Source: Salvator merianae (Eukaryota; Chordata; Lepidosauria; Squamata; Teiidae). From it: 64,000 nt of DNA. Below, in pieces: positions 21,801-30,566 of this stretch (position 1 is its first letter; the number at the start of each line of letters is the position of its first letter). A program made the position numbers and the translations under genes. The DNA lies in assembly GCA_003586115.2 (NCBI GenBank), contig QVOM02000072.1:1640361-1704360 (forward strand). The letters run 5' to 3'. The notes beneath the pieces are model-generated. The model was given only the letters and a program-made list of their open reading frames with translations. It was not told the DNA's origin and did not search any database.

Positions 21801-24638
21801 TCTGGATATGGAAAAGAAAGGCAGCTGTAAAGGGGCCACCACTGATAAGGCAGCTGTAAGGGGGGCACCATCTCTTTGGTCCCCCAGCCACCATGAATGT
21901 TGCTGTTGTAGCCTCCCAACCACAGCTGCTATTGCCACACACTTTCTCTACCACACCGCTGCTACTCTCATCTTCTCCCTTGCCCTGACTTTAAAACGAT
22001 AGAGAGACAGCCAAGCAGAGAAATACTAATGTTGGCTGGGGATCCCTGCCTGCCCCGGGATCCTGCATCTGTGCCTGAAGGCCTGGGTCTGGTGGCATCA
22101 TTCCTGCCAGCTTTACTGGAAGTCTTTTGGGTGAGGGTACATCTACATATCATCCAAACATGACAAAGAGGAAGCTGTATCAGCAAAAAGACAAGGGTCC
22201 TCTTCTCATTGTCTTTCTCAGGCAATCTGAAGAATAATGTAACCTGAAAGAGCACAAGGTTGCCCTTATTTTAAAAAGGGCAGGGAACAAGAAGAGTCTA
22301 AACAGAGCTCAGTGCTCTTGCTTCTGAGAGAGCCCAGTAACCCCTTTAAAGATTGTTTACTTGAGTCCCAAATTTTCCAGTCTTGAGGCTGAAGGTGTTT
22401 TGCTTCCATGTAGACTGCTTCACTTTTCTTCTGTTATGTGATTTTTTTTTCCCATTCATTTACCCACCTATGAGTTTTTCATAAGGGCGGAGGCCTGGGG
22501 GGTTTGACTGAAAGATCTAACCTAACAATGCTTTTTAAATCCGTATGTGTTCAGTACAAAACTGGTATGCTTCACTTTGGTCAGCTGCCACAACAGAATG
22601 CATACTGCACGGGCGAGAAAAATTCTTGGTCAAGAATCGGAACTTCTGTTCAGTATGGCACCAGTTCTTGGACTTTGCTCCACATAGATCGGACTTTGTG
22701 GCTCCAAACCACAATCCACTCACACTGGTTAGGAAATAAGACTATTAGTTAATAACCATTCTTAGGCACTTTGTATTCTGCTGTATTTTTCTGTTATTCT
22801 GGATATTTGTATAGTATATTTGTTCTCATGTTGTTTGTAACATGTATATATTTTTACTTAAATATATTAAAATTTTAAAAAATCAGTATGCATTATGAGT
22901 TAACCCTGATTGAAGCACAACTTAAGCTTTGAGAACAGAGGTAAAAGACACAAGGAATAAGAAAGCTATGTTATTTCACTTGAGGATTTTGTCTGTAGTA
23001 TGGCTTATTTACTGCATTAGGGTTTTTTTGTGTTTTTTTTTGCGCTATTAACCTATGAAGCTATAAGGTTGGATTCACATTAGGGATTTTTTTTGTCAGA
23101 AAGGGAGGGGGAAAAGACAGATTTCTGCAAACCCATCATGATACAGTAGAGCTTCCTTGTTTTCCTTAAATGTACCCTCCTGGGCTTGCAATGGCTTGTC
23201 CTTCAGAAGTCAGGTGGTCTTCAATGAAACCAGAGTTTTTTGGTTCTAAGTGCAAACATTTATTGCTAACTCAGATAGTAACATCAGACAGCTCTTATTG
23301 TCAATTTGCCTTTTAAGGAAGTTTCTGTTGATTACAAGAAAATGTTTATTGTCTTTACTATAAAGCAAGGATCTAGTCCGTGTGGAAGCCACAGTTCTTG
23401 AGAAGACAGAATCTTGGCCAAAAATTCATATGAGGCGCAGTGGAAAACTTTGTAGCCGTAAAATTAAAAGTAAGTTGAAAATGATGTTTTTAAGCAATAG
23501 ATAGGTGGATGTCTGTTTGTTGAATTGTTATTATATCAGTAATTTTTTTTTATGTTTGTTTGTTGTTTTAAGATATATTTAAAAAAAAAGAAAAGACTCA
23601 GACAGAAATATGATCCGAGAGGAAGCAGTGCCGGTAGCCTATATGTGTGTGAGGTACAAAATAAGAACATAAGAGGAGCCCTGCTGGATCGGGCCACAGC
23701 CCATCTAGTGCAGCATCCTGTCTCTCACAGTGGCCCACCAATTGCTTCTGGGCATTCTCAAGCTGAATAAAAGGCAAAACCTTCACCTGCTCTTGACTCC
23801 CTGCAAATGGTTTTACAGGCATCCTGCCTGTCTTTCCAACCTGGAGGCAGCACCTAGGCATCCATTCTAGTAGCCATTGATACACCTGACCTCCATGAAT
23901 CTGTCCAGTCTTTTCTTAAAGCTATCTGGGTTGATGGCTGTCACCATCTCTTCCAGTAATAAATTCCATAGACTGATGACCCTCTGGGTGAAAAAATACT
24001 AATATTTGGTCCTAATGTTGTGTGATAGAGAAAAAAACTTATCTCTGTCCACCTTATCCAATCCATGCATGATTTTATATGCTTGCTCTCGACTCCCGGC
24101 AAATGGCCTTTAGAGGCATCCTGCCTGTCTCTCTATCCTGGAGGTGGTAGCTAGGCATCCATTCTGAAGATGGCACTCCAAAAGTGAACCACCTTCCTTT
24201 TTTTGACATTTTTCGTACTAATTGTCTCCACTATAGCTCTCATAATAATGAAGTGACATTATCCTTTTCCATCAGTTCCAAAGCTTGCATATGAATCCAC
24301 AGATATTAGCAAGCTGAAACAATATCTTTAGGCTAGGCTTGATTAGTATGCTAATAAAGGCAGCTTCTTCCTGAGTGATGCTTGCTCCTAAATGCCTCCG
24401 GCGTAAGTCTTTTAAAAGCTGTGTATAATAAGCAGAATTAAAACCTGGAGGGATTTGGCTGTGCTTCTCCTTGATCAGGATCATGGTATTATTTGTTTTC
24501 TTTGTGTGTTAAGTATTAGTTAGTTCAGCTGTTAGGACTGTGCTCTGATTTGTATTTTTCCATTCTCTTTCAGTTATCATTCAGCCACAAACTGTTCTCC
24601 GGATAAACAGCATTGAAATAGCTCCAGTGCTGTCATAA
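777..24638 (+). CDS. MRPL21: MRPL21, mitochondrial ribosomal protein bL21m (whole gene, 7 coding exons)
   Basis: This gene encodes a nuclear-encoded protein of the mitochondrial large ribosomal subunit, homologous to bacterial bL21, which binds 23S-type rRNA. Coding exons are 777-843, 5676-5736, 14522-14607, 17801-17964, 21685-21737, 23366-23469 and 24574-24638. They total 600 nt, that is 199 residues plus TAA, and every junction keeps phase. Residues 1-22 are hydrophobic with K/R and no acidic residue, fitting a mitochondrial presequence. The linker [11 protein letters not shown] (about residues 45-55) and the bL21 core from KVNELI (about 76) through [40 protein letters not shown] and the C-terminal [13 protein letters not shown] are highly conserved family landmarks. 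Length is close to the human protein, about 205 residues. The basic segment from exon 6 is more diverged. The start has G at -3 and G at +4. Confidence 0.97.
1716..2189. mobile_element. Harbinger-like fold-back MITE
   Basis: The left end GGGCCTATTTGCACT is mirrored by the right end GTGAGTGCGAAAACGCCC. The flanks TTT/TTC are an imperfect 3-bp target duplication. The left arm holds a perfect hairpin at 1739-1759 (10-bp arms around one base). Interior motifs (GTCATGGCAGCAGCC and similar) recur in the copies at 2769, 5979 and 12281. Confidence 0.6.
2516..2577 (+). mobile_element. LINE 3'-end remnant with AATTA tail
   Basis: GGGGCGGCATACAAATCTAA followed by AAATTAAATTAAATT-type repeats matches the usual 3' tail of squamate L2/CR1-like LINEs. 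Only about 60 bp remain. Confidence 0.45.
2769..3123. mobile_element. Harbinger-like MITE
   Basis: The left end is GGGCCTGTTTGCACTTGAG and the right end CTTGAAGTGCAAATGGCC, forming inverted termini. The GC-rich interior shares CCATGGCAGCGTCCAGCTG-like pieces with neighbouring copies. No clear target duplication is left. Confidence 0.55.
5122..5625. mobile_element. Harbinger-like MITE, long form, copy 1
   Basis: It runs from GGGCCCGTTCGCACTTAG to AAGTGCGGACAGGTCC with flanks ATA/ATT. The interior is collinear with the element at 9059-9724 but has essentially a single unit where that copy has a 21-bp array. Its right end lies 50 bp upstream of MRPL21 exon 2, so it borders the branch-point region. 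Confidence 0.7.
5676..5736 (+). CDS. MRPL21: MRPL21 exon 2
   Basis: The acceptor is TGCTTTCAG at 5675 and the donor ACAACA/GTAAGA. The split codon with exon 1 gives A; the exon then reads [19 protein letters not shown]. The A-S-L start and the phase match the corresponding exon of vertebrate MRPL21. It contributes the end of the presequence and the N-terminal linker, a variable part of the protein. Confidence 0.85.
5979..6290. mobile_element. Harbinger-like MITE, right end decayed
   Basis: The left end GGGGCCTTTTGCACTTTCTA is clear. The right end near GCAAAATGCGGAC is eroded. The interior (GTCATGACAGCGGCTGCAG, CTGCCATGGTGACTGG) matches other copies. Confidence 0.45.
7753..8040 (+). mobile_element. 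Dispersed CR1/L2-like retroelement fragment
   Basis: It starts ATAAGAACTTAAGAAGAGCC, continues CTGCTGGATTGGGCC and ends near TTTCTTAAAGGTACCCAGG. The same consensus occurs at 23662, 27028, 31915, 35680 (minus), 39030 and 40489. I recognise it as a common reptile repeat of CR1/L2-like LINE origin; the precise family is uncertain. Confidence 0.65.
8356..8535. mobile_element. 180-bp fold-back MITE, copy 1
   Basis: The termini GGCCCTTTCTGCACTTGG and CCAAGCGCAGAAAGGGCC are inverted. The arms pair along nearly the whole length around a short loop near 8440. A perfect AAT duplication flanks it (8353-8355 and 8536-8538), which fits PIF/Harbinger-type integration. Confidence 0.85.
9059..9724. mobile_element. 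Harbinger-like MITE, long form, copy 2 with internal array
   Basis: GGGCCTGTTCGCAC and GTGCAAACAGGCCC are inverted ends, flanked by CTA at 9056-9058 and 9725-9727. It is collinear with 5122-5625 and expanded by the 21-bp array at 9362-9550. The reading frames across it are by-products of that array. Confidence 0.85.
9362..9550. repeat. 21-bp tandem array, 9 units
   Basis: Nine units of 21 bp begin GGTTCGGACAC or GGTTCGAACAC and end GACCCTCTA/G, followed by a partial tenth. Variants alternate (GGAC, GAAC, AAAC), which suggests multi-unit duplication. As 21 is a multiple of three, all frames stay open and give heptad-repeat peptides that are not genes. Confidence 0.95.
12281..12638. mobile_element. 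Harbinger-like MITE with CTA duplication
   Basis: The left end is GGGCCTGTTCCCGCTGTGG and the right end GAAAGTGCGAAAAGGCCC. CTA occurs at 12278-12280 and 12639-12641. The interior carries GTCATGGTGGGCAGGCTGC, shared with the family. It also has a perfect palindrome near the right end (GGAATGTTCAGATC mirrored by GATCTGAACATTCC). Confidence 0.8.
13600..13690 (-). mobile_element. LINE 3'-end fragment
   Basis: TTATTTATTTATTGCATTTA, then TATCCCACCCTTCGCTGGGA, is the reverse complement of the common L2/CR1 LINE tail (the ...GGGTGGGATATAAATG...AAATAAAT pattern). Confidence 0.55.
14522..14607 (+). CDS. MRPL21: MRPL21 exon 3
   Basis: The acceptor is TTTCTCAG at 14521 and the donor AGAG/GTAAAG. The split codon gives Q, then [20 protein letters not shown] and LEEETHHR. 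The [11 protein letters not shown] block is close to invariant in vertebrate MRPL21 and precedes the bL21 fold. Confidence 0.96.
14868..15108 (+). mobile_element. L2-type LINE 3' end
   Basis: The consensus order is present: a TGGAATGACGTCCCCTCTGA segment, CACCTCTTCACTCTAGCCCT, TAATCTGCCCTGAGACCTTA and a tail of AAATAAATAAAT type. This is the non-coding 3' part of an L2-like LINE. Confidence 0.65.
15890..16145 (-). mobile_element. L2-type LINE C-terminal/3' fragment
   Basis: The minus strand encodes a broken FKV-type peptide ([14 protein letters not shown]) like the end of L2 ORF2, followed by the TTCTCAGTGGTGGCCCCAGG segment seen in other L2 3' ends at 59905 and 60230. Confidence 0.5.
16413..16570. 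mobile_element. 158-bp hairpin MITE
   Basis: The left arm (GTTATGCCGTGTTCTGTAGT...) pairs with the right arm (...GAACACAGCTTAAC) over about 45 bp with few mismatches. GAACCTAAG is near the inner end. A TTA duplication at both edges is possible. Confidence 0.65.
16971..17150. mobile_element. 180-bp fold-back MITE, copy 2
   Basis: Same termini, same loop and same 180-bp length as 8356-8535. A perfect AAT duplication lies at 16968-16970 and 17151-17153. Confidence 0.85.
17801..17964 (+). CDS. MRPL21: MRPL21 exon 4 (bL21 core)
   Basis: The acceptor is TTTTCCTCCAG at 17800 and the donor GAAAAG/GTAAGA. The exon encodes [10 protein letters not shown], then [25 protein letters not shown] and GDRIRLEK. 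It is the heart of the bL21 beta-barrel and the strongest evidence for the gene. It is preceded by an in-phase split codon from exon 3 and ends in phase 0. Confidence 0.98.
18600..18685 (+). mobile_element. L2-type LINE ORF2 fragment
   Basis: It encodes [20 protein letters not shown], matching the LDYCNALYLGLP-type segment near the end of L2-like ORF2. It is short and isolated. Confidence 0.6.
18725..19160 (-). mobile_element. L2-type LINE 3' segments, two partial copies
   Basis: Two pieces each carry the minus-strand counterpart of CTGTTCCACAGTCTGGGGGC or CTATTCCATAGTCTGGGGGC, followed by TTCAAGGTATAAATG- and AGAACTGCAGTGGCTGCC-like parts (minus reading). This is the C-terminal and 3' region of the LINE also present at 60000-61025. 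Confidence 0.6.
19190..19900 (-). pseudogene. L2-type LINE ORF2 endonuclease fragment
   Basis: The minus-strand frame holds [20 protein letters not shown] then ITETWV, which is the start of the APE-type endonuclease domain of L2/CR1 LINEs (consensus LNARS..NK...I..F......D...ITETWL). Further on, [13 protein letters not shown] and a [11 protein letters not shown] segment match the consensus GDFN.H.E, with the key N replaced by Y. It lacks the rest of ORF2, so it is dead. Confidence 0.75.
20475..20758 (+). pseudogene. Unidentified broken reading frame, possible retrocopy
   Basis: From an ATG at 20475 one frame reads through 20645, meets TGA at 20646-20648, then stays open to a TGA at 20756-20758. 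The second part has coding-like composition ([20 protein letters not shown], then ALHDQLG). I do not recognise the protein. It sits in MRPL21 intron 4 without convincing splice sites. It may be a processed pseudogene, part of an unknown repeat, or chance. Confidence 0.25.
21044..21535. mobile_element. Tigger/pogo-like MITE
   Basis: The ends CAGTAGAGTCTCATTTATCC and GGATAGTCGAGACTCTACTG are inverted, with TA duplicated on both sides (21042-21043 and 21536-21537). CAGTAGAGTC...TTATCCG termini are those of Tigger-type Tc1/mariner elements. The interior is GC-rich and includes a palindrome (CCCCCTAGCCTGTCAGT mirrored across GCGCGCGC) shared with 33766-34089. Confidence 0.85.
21685..21737 (+). CDS. 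MRPL21: MRPL21 exon 5
   Basis: The acceptor is CTTGCCCCAG at 21684 and the donor CTAGG/GTAAGG. It encodes [17 protein letters not shown] with the split G. The block corresponds to [17 protein letters not shown] of mammals, with D for N. Confidence 0.97.
21738..23365 (+). other. MRPL21: MRPL21 intron 5
   Basis: GTAAGG to TACTATAAAG. The acceptor has a weak pyrimidine tract just before AG. No repeat family is evident. There are T-rich runs around 23020-23095 and a possible hairpin near 22460-22760. Confidence 0.75.
23366..23469 (+). CDS. MRPL21: MRPL21 exon 6
   Basis: The acceptor is CTATAAAG at 23365 and the donor AAAA/GTAAGT. It encodes [20 protein letters not shown] then [14 protein letters not shown]. 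The first half is conserved. The second half is the basic rRNA-contacting strand, reading less K/R-dense here than the mammalian RFRKRKNFKKKR block, but in frame and followed correctly by exon 7. Confidence 0.95.
23470..24573 (+). other. MRPL21: MRPL21 intron 6
   Basis: GTAAGT to CTTTCAG. It contains the dispersed repeat at 23662-24030, a second partial piece of the same repeat at 24078-24170, and an A-rich run at 23581. The last 350 bp look unique. Confidence 0.8.
23662..24170 (+). mobile_element. Dispersed CR1/L2-like retroelement fragments
   Basis: The first copy starts AAGAACATAAGAGGAGCCCT and runs to the GACCCTCTGGGTGAAAAAAT segment. From 24078 an internal part (GCTCTCGACTCCCGGCAAAT...) is repeated in the same orientation, either a duplication or a second insertion. 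Confidence 0.65.
24574..24638 (+). CDS. MRPL21: MRPL21 exon 7 (coding part) and stop
   Basis: The acceptor is TCTCTTTCAG at 24573. It encodes [20 protein letters not shown] and TAA at 24636-24638. The [14 protein letters not shown] end is a family hallmark. Confidence 0.97.
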
Positions 24639-24720
24639 TGAATTGTTGGTCTTGGTTTGTTGTTCCTGTTTGAGCACAGTCTGAAAAATGAAAATGTTTC
24701 TGTTGCATTTTATAACTGTC

Positions 24721-24726
24721 ATTAAA
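24721..24726 (+). terminator. MRPL21: MRPL21 polyadenylation signal (ATTAAA)
   Basis: ATTAAA lies 83 bp after the stop codon, with T- and GT-rich sequence downstream (TTTATTTGTTC, then GTGTTTC). It is the first signal hexamer after the stop. A short 3' UTR is typical for this gene. Confidence 0.6.
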
Positions 24727-25230
24727 GAGATCTATTACATTAAACTTTATTTGTTCAAATAGTGTTTCTATCATGTTTTGGGTTATTGCAGTTCTGCTGT
24801 CTTACAGAATTAGTGATTAAAGAATGACTGAGAATTTTTTTTCCCCTGGTCTGTAGTCGCTGAAAAGTGATATATGGAAATGATGTTGACCAGGACTTCA
24901 CAAATTGTATATCTCTGTTTTTGTTTTATTCCAAGTTTTTATTTTTGCTACTGGCTGCATCTAGGCAGGCCTTGTAAGGAGTGACTCCCGTGGCATCCTA
25001 TGTGGAGGTGGGCGTGGTAGCAGGCAAATGACATTTGTCTCACTACAACTTCCAATCACTGCCGTGAGCCGTGGAGTAGAACTCCACTTTCAGCAGCAGT
25101 ATTTCCATCCTGATCTGCTCTGGAAGACCAGAAGCATGGCCAGAAGTCAGCCATTTTCAGTCCTCCACAGAAAGGATCCAGGCTGAAGTTGCACCCAGGG
25201 AGTTACTCCTTCACCTTCCTGACATTCCTA

Positions 25231-25568
25231 GAAGAAGAAGGAGGAGGAGGAGAAGGAGGAGAAGGAGAAGAAGAAGGAGAAGGAGAAGAAGAATTTGGTT
25301 TTTATATCCCGCTTTTCTCAGCCAAAGCTGACTCAAAGCGGCTTACAAGGTTATTTTTTCACCCAAAGGCTTTACATCTATCTATCTTCCGCATCACTCA
25401 AAGTGATGCTCCCTATTTATCTCCTTGCAATTACTTGCTTTCGAACAGCTAGGTTGGCTGGAGCTAGAGGCCAGTAGAGGGCGCTCATCCCCTCTACACG
25501 GCAGACAAGGGCCTCAAACTCCGATCCTCCTATTGAAAGATCAGTGCCTTAGCCACCTGCGCCTCCAG
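25231..25568 (-). mobile_element. tRNA-derived SINE with purine tail, copy 1
   Basis: Read on the minus strand, the head carries an A-box-like segment and a B-box-like GAGTTTGAGGCC. A body and a GCCGCTTTGAGTCAGC-type 3' segment follow, then a CTTCTT/CTCC tail (GAA/GGA on plus). The copy at 39946-40270 is collinear. Confidence 0.7.
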
Positions 25569-26307
25569 GGGAAGGAGCAACTCAGCCTCTGCAACCACCC
25601 TGAGAATAATTTCACGTGACCTACAAGCAATCTACTCTTCGGAGCTGGTGCATCATATCAGGACTGATGAAGGGTAGATGAATCATGTATACCTTGCTGC
25701 CACATTGCCCCCTTGGGGAGCACCAAAGGCCTATCTGAATAAATTTCCTGCTTTCCTAACCTGTGATTGGTAAATGCAAAAATGGTATAAGAATTGCTTA
25801 AATGCAAAAAGCTCTCTCTCTTATTACACATATGAGCCAAACACAGACTAACAGTGGTGTATGGTATTCCACAGGGATGCTACTAAACTAGTGTTTATAG
25901 ATTGCTTGGGAGTATAAAAGTAGGAGAGGAGCTTAAGAACCTTATAGGTGCCAAGCTGATGGCTGTTAGCTAAAGCAGTCACAGATTTTATTGATCAGAA
26001 ATGATAATCGCATTTCTCTCAGTCTTATTATTAAGAATGGAGGAGCAGCCAATGTGTTTACGGCATTCATCCAATAGCAGTAAAATCTTTTGCACGTGGA
26101 GACTGCTTGGTAAGAGCCAAGGTTTCATGTTTCCACTTGATCTTTATTCTAAAGTTTAAAAATCCAAAAGTAGAAGTTTATATTCATTATCTATCAATAA
26201 AACCCAAGTGATGTCTCATTTTACCTAATTCTAGTTTATTAATGTGATTGTTGATACCCCATCTTCTCTGTTCAGTTCATGCATCTAGCACATGTTCTAA
26301 AATAGGA

Positions 26308-26409
26308 GTGAAGAATCTGTAGTCCTCCAGATGATATAGGAGTAAAGAATTTGTGGTCCTCCAGATGTTGTAGCAGTGAAGAATCTGTGGTCCTGCAGAT
26401 GTTGTTGGG
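26308..26409 (+). repeat. 34-bp tandem triplication
   Basis: Three units start at 26308, 26342 and 26376, each beginning GTGAAGAATCTGT or GTAAAGAATTTGT and continuing GGTCCTCCAGATG. The last unit runs into a GTTGTTGGGACTTCAGTTCC segment known from dispersed squamate repeats. Confidence 0.85.
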
Positions 26410-27027
26410 ACTTCAGTTCCTATCAGTCTCATGTAACGTAACCAGTGGCCAGGAATTATAGAAATTGTACTGCAGTAGCACGTGGTGGGCCACAGTTTCA
26501 TCATCTCTTTTCCAAAGCTTATGTTATTTTAGACCACTGATTCTTTAAAATGCCATAGTGTTTTTTTATTTTTGTTTCTTTTCTGCTTCCTTTGCTATTA
26601 ACATAATTAAAATCTTTAACACTTTAGTGCTCAGGTGTAACAAACTAGATTAGTAACAGTGTTCATTTTTCCCATTTCCTGATTCATATTGATGGAGGAA
26701 ATAATTTCTCATTTCAATCTTTAGAGAATGGCAGAAAAATCACTAATGAACTGCTAAGAACATTCAGCATTTTTGCACAAGGTATTAATTTATTGTTGCT
26801 ATGCTGATACATGCGTTATGATCATCTTTGGATGAGAAACGTGTCATGTAAATCTAAATTTCTGGCAGGAGAAATGTCATCTATTCATTCCCCCCAATGC
26901 TTGCCTTTGAACATTAGAAAAAGACAGAACAGATAGGATGACTTTCTTAATTATAAAGTTTGTCATTGGCACATGTGTTGTGTTCATTTCTAATGGACCT
27001 AAATACCTATCAGACCAAGACTACCCA

Positions 27028-27312
27028 ACAAGAACACATAAAGAGGAGCTCTGCTGGATGAGGCCAAAGCCAATCTAATCCAGCATCCTGTCTCACACCA
27101 ATTGCTTCTGGGCATCCTCAAACAGAAGACAAAGACAAAACTCTCGCTTGCTCTCGACTCCTTGCAAATGACCTTTGGAGACATCCTGCCTATCTCTCCA
27201 AACTAGAGGCAGTATCTAGGCATCCATGCTAGCAGCCAAGAATAACCTGTCCTCTCCATGAATTTGTTTAGCCCTTCCTTAAAGCTATCCAGGCTAGTTG
27301 CTGGTCATGTTA
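27028..27312 (+). mobile_element. Dispersed CR1/L2-like retroelement fragment
   Basis: AAGAACACATAAAGAGGAGC, then the CTGCTGGATGAGGCC and CAATTGCTTCTGGGCATCCT landmarks, ending near CTTAAAGCTATCCAGGC. Confidence 0.6.
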
Positions 27313-29075
27313 GCGTCCTTTATTGGAACCTACCGGTCCTAATCAGTTCCACCCAGATTATATGTGGAATAACCTACAGGCTGGGGCATATGGGCACGTC
27401 CATCACTTGATGACTGTCATACAATGTGCAATGATGATTAGCATGTGTGAAGAGACCATCATGGATCTTATACCACAGCTAGAATTTTTTAATGAAGCCA
27501 GTTTGTACAACTGGAAATCTGTCAAGTGCATAAAATGATTATACATAGTTGAACCAGCTTTCACTGGTATTATTTAGCTCTGTTTAAATGATCCAGAAAG
27601 ATGTGATAAACAACTGATATAGGTACAGCATCTTCCAGTTCTTCCTCACCATCAGGGAACCTACAGAAAATCTCCCTGTAAAGCTGTCAGTTGGAGACTG
27701 CAAGCTTCTGGTGAAAATACTTGGGACTGTAGCCCATTCTTAAAGATTATGTGAGAAGCACTACAGTGTTTTTGATTTATAGGAAAACTGAAGTGCACTC
27801 TTGACATCTTTTCCCTTTTTTTGTATGACAGCTTTGCTGGATGTCTTAGAATTCTTTCTTTGGCCTGATTTATTTTCACAGCATGATATGGATCCATTCT
27901 GGCTGCAAGCAAAAAATTGGTTTGAATTCAGTGATGCCACAAATGAAAAGGATTTTGTTTCTGTCAGAGCAGAGTGGGATAGTATAGAGCAGGGGACACA
28001 CAGAACTGAAATCCTTATGGGAGGGGGAATGCGTGCAAGAATTTATCCCCATCTATCCCTTCAGCAAACCAGTGCTTGATTTTGCAATACTGAGAAGACT
28101 ATGTCCTTTAAGCTGTATGCCACCACAGCCTAATAGCTAAGAATGGAGAGTCAATTATCAGCTCATCAATTTAATAATTAGTTCATAGAATCCAAGGAGT
28201 TTGAAGTGCATCAACTCAATCAACCTAAAAACAAACCTTTTATGTAAGCCTTGAGCCATAGGAAACAGAGACATAGGAAGAGATTGTATTTCTAGACATA
28301 TTTACCTGAGAGTTAAGTTCCTTTTATATCACTGGAATTTATTTCAGAGTAAATATGAATATGACTAGGCTGTAACTTGTCTACACCCACACGCTTTTTT
28401 AAAATAAAGAATTACTTTAGTCGGGAATCAGAAATGAATTTGTTCACTTTAGAATGTCCTTGGCCACCATGGTTAAAGGCCTTTTACAATATCGCTTGCC
28501 TGCACTTCTGGTGACATTTTCATTCCTGAGCTTCCATCAAATTGTGAAGTTGTGCCAAGGGGAAGAAGATAAAATAGCTGAAGCATGAAGACTGTTTGTC
28601 CTAGCTCTTCTTGACAATATGGACTCCTAGAAGATTTGTTTTACAATGACCTACAGTTAAACTGAAAGTTGTTTCTAAGCAGTTTCTTACTTTATAATGC
28701 AAACTTTTAGGGCAAGTTCAGAGACTGTTTTGGAAATGCACATTCCCCTTAACTTTTTGTAAAATTTATTTTTAAAAATTGCCAGGCTTTTTTTTGACAA
28801 TGGCCAGTACCAGCATACTCAGAAGACTTCAGTGCAGAAAGCAGAAATTTCCTTCCCTTTCAGTCTATCTCCACATGCATGTTTTTAGGAAACATGTAAA
28901 GAAGAAAGAGTGAGGAAGCAGAAGATTTATTGACTCTGTTTAGCTTCTGTTGGACTTTTTCTGACAATTTTCCAAAAGACTCAGAAATACCAAGCCCAGT
29001 GGAATTCAGATGGGCACATATTGCTCAAATCTTCATCTTAGCTGCTTTTATATGAGAATGGAAAGCTCTTGAAAT

Positions 29076-29423
29076 AGGGATGTGCACAAACCTAAACTGG
29101 GTGGTTTGGTTCAGTTTCAAATCAAACTCCACTGAGCCACAGAAAAAATGAACCAGTTTGATAGTTTCTTAAACTGCATTTTTGGTAAAAAAAAAAAAAA
29201 AAAAAAAGTGTTTAAAAGCCCTTAAATACTGCTGAACCAGCTCCATTTTGAACCAGCTTGGTTCAAATGGGGGAGGTTCAGGGGTTCTCTTGAACCCTCA
29301 CTGGTTCAGTTCATATTTGAACCTAAGCCTACAACTGGTAGGGTGATTAGTTAAAATCTGAAACATTCACACACACCTGGTTCATGTCGAACTGGTTTAA
29401 AAATAACTGGTTCCACACATCCC
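29076..29423. mobile_element. Fold-back DNA element with AGGGATGTGCA ends
   Basis: It begins AGGGATGTGCACAAACC and ends GGTTCCACACATCCC. Internal GAACCAG/CTGGTTC pieces recur in both orientations. An A-run (29187-29207) lies inside. The same AGGGATGTGCA terminus, inverted, closes the element at 34089. Confidence 0.6.
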
Positions 29424-30282
29424 CAGTTTGAAAAGAAAGTGATTATCTGTTTGTCAGCATCAACAAGGATAATCTCTTGTGGTCCTAAACACCATATGCC
29501 ATGCACCTCCCCACAAGATTTTTATAACCTTTTTCTCCCTTTTCCTCTCTTTCTCCTACCCTTCTTTTAGACTCTTCAAAGTCATGCATAGTGAGTTTTA
29601 TCAGAGCAAATCATGTGGGGAGAATGAAGAAATAGTGCTCTTTTTAAGAGTCACGGTTTAATCTTGCTGATCTGAACAGACTGGAAGAAGACCAGAATGC
29701 TCAGATTATTAGAAGATTAGATTAATGGAGGCTTAGTTTAATTAGAGACACTCTGACATAGATAAGCATACAAGAGAATCTCACTAATGAGAATCTGCAG
29801 ATAATGATAGATCAGATCAGCAGAGAGTGGGAGAGCCTTGCTGTGCTAGAGTATGATGAAGATGCATGAGATACACGCTGAGTTACAATAACAGATAATG
29901 TTAATAAGATTCCCTCTGTACGTCATTCAATTATATGGTGACAGCTTGTCCCATGGAAGTTCTTTCCCTAGAATGCCAGCGATAGTAAAATCAATCTCTG
30001 TCTTGAAATAGGCACATTGTCTAGGATTCGGGGAGTATTTTGGGTTTCTGGAGCACCAAGCCTGTGTCCTCAAGCCAAGTCTTGATTTAACTGCTTTGTG
30101 ACAAGTCATTCTCCCTCTCTCTGATAGAGTTGTGTCCAGATGCACAGTGGTGCTGCTGACTTCTTCCCATGATGAATAAAGTTGATTTTCCTTCACTTCG
30201 GGAGCAGGCATTCTTCCCTGTGCTCTTCAACTTCTCCCATATTGCCTGATTCTGTGCAGCACAAAAATTAAATTGGTTCTTC

Positions 30283-30468
30283 TTGTTGTTAGGTACCATT
30301 GAGTTATGGCCGACTCCTGGTTGACTGCAGTTTCCTGCCAGAAGTGGTTTGTGGTTTGCAGAAGTGGTTGCCATTGTCAACTTCTGGGGAAAGGCTGGGG
30401 ATCGAACTGGCAACCCTCTGCTCCCCTGGCAGTTTGTTCTACCTCTGACTTTACTCAGGTGCAAAAAG
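30283..30468 (-). mobile_element. Sauria-type tRNA SINE
   Basis: Minus strand: a GTAGAACAAACTG A-box region, the B box CCAGTTCGATCCCC, then a tail with GGAGTCGGCCATAACTCAAT and GGTACCTAACAACAAG, similar to the BovB-derived 3' end of Sauria SINEs. These SINEs are characteristic of lepidosaurs. Confidence 0.6.
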
Positions 30469-30516
30469 GATGTGACCTTCTCAACGACAAAGAAACAGGT
30501 TTAGCATCCTACTATG

Positions 30517-30518
<2 letters not shown>

Positions 30519-30565
<47 letters not shown>

Positions 30566-30566
30566 C
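30519..30566. repeat. (GT)n-(TA)n microsatellite
   Basis: About 19 GT units are followed by TATATATATAC. It abuts the Sauria-type SINE region. Confidence 0.97.

Noticed and set aside
27801..28079. 92-codon plus-strand frame with fairly normal composition
   Set aside because: No recognisable family, no supporting splice sites or neighbouring exons; too weak to call.
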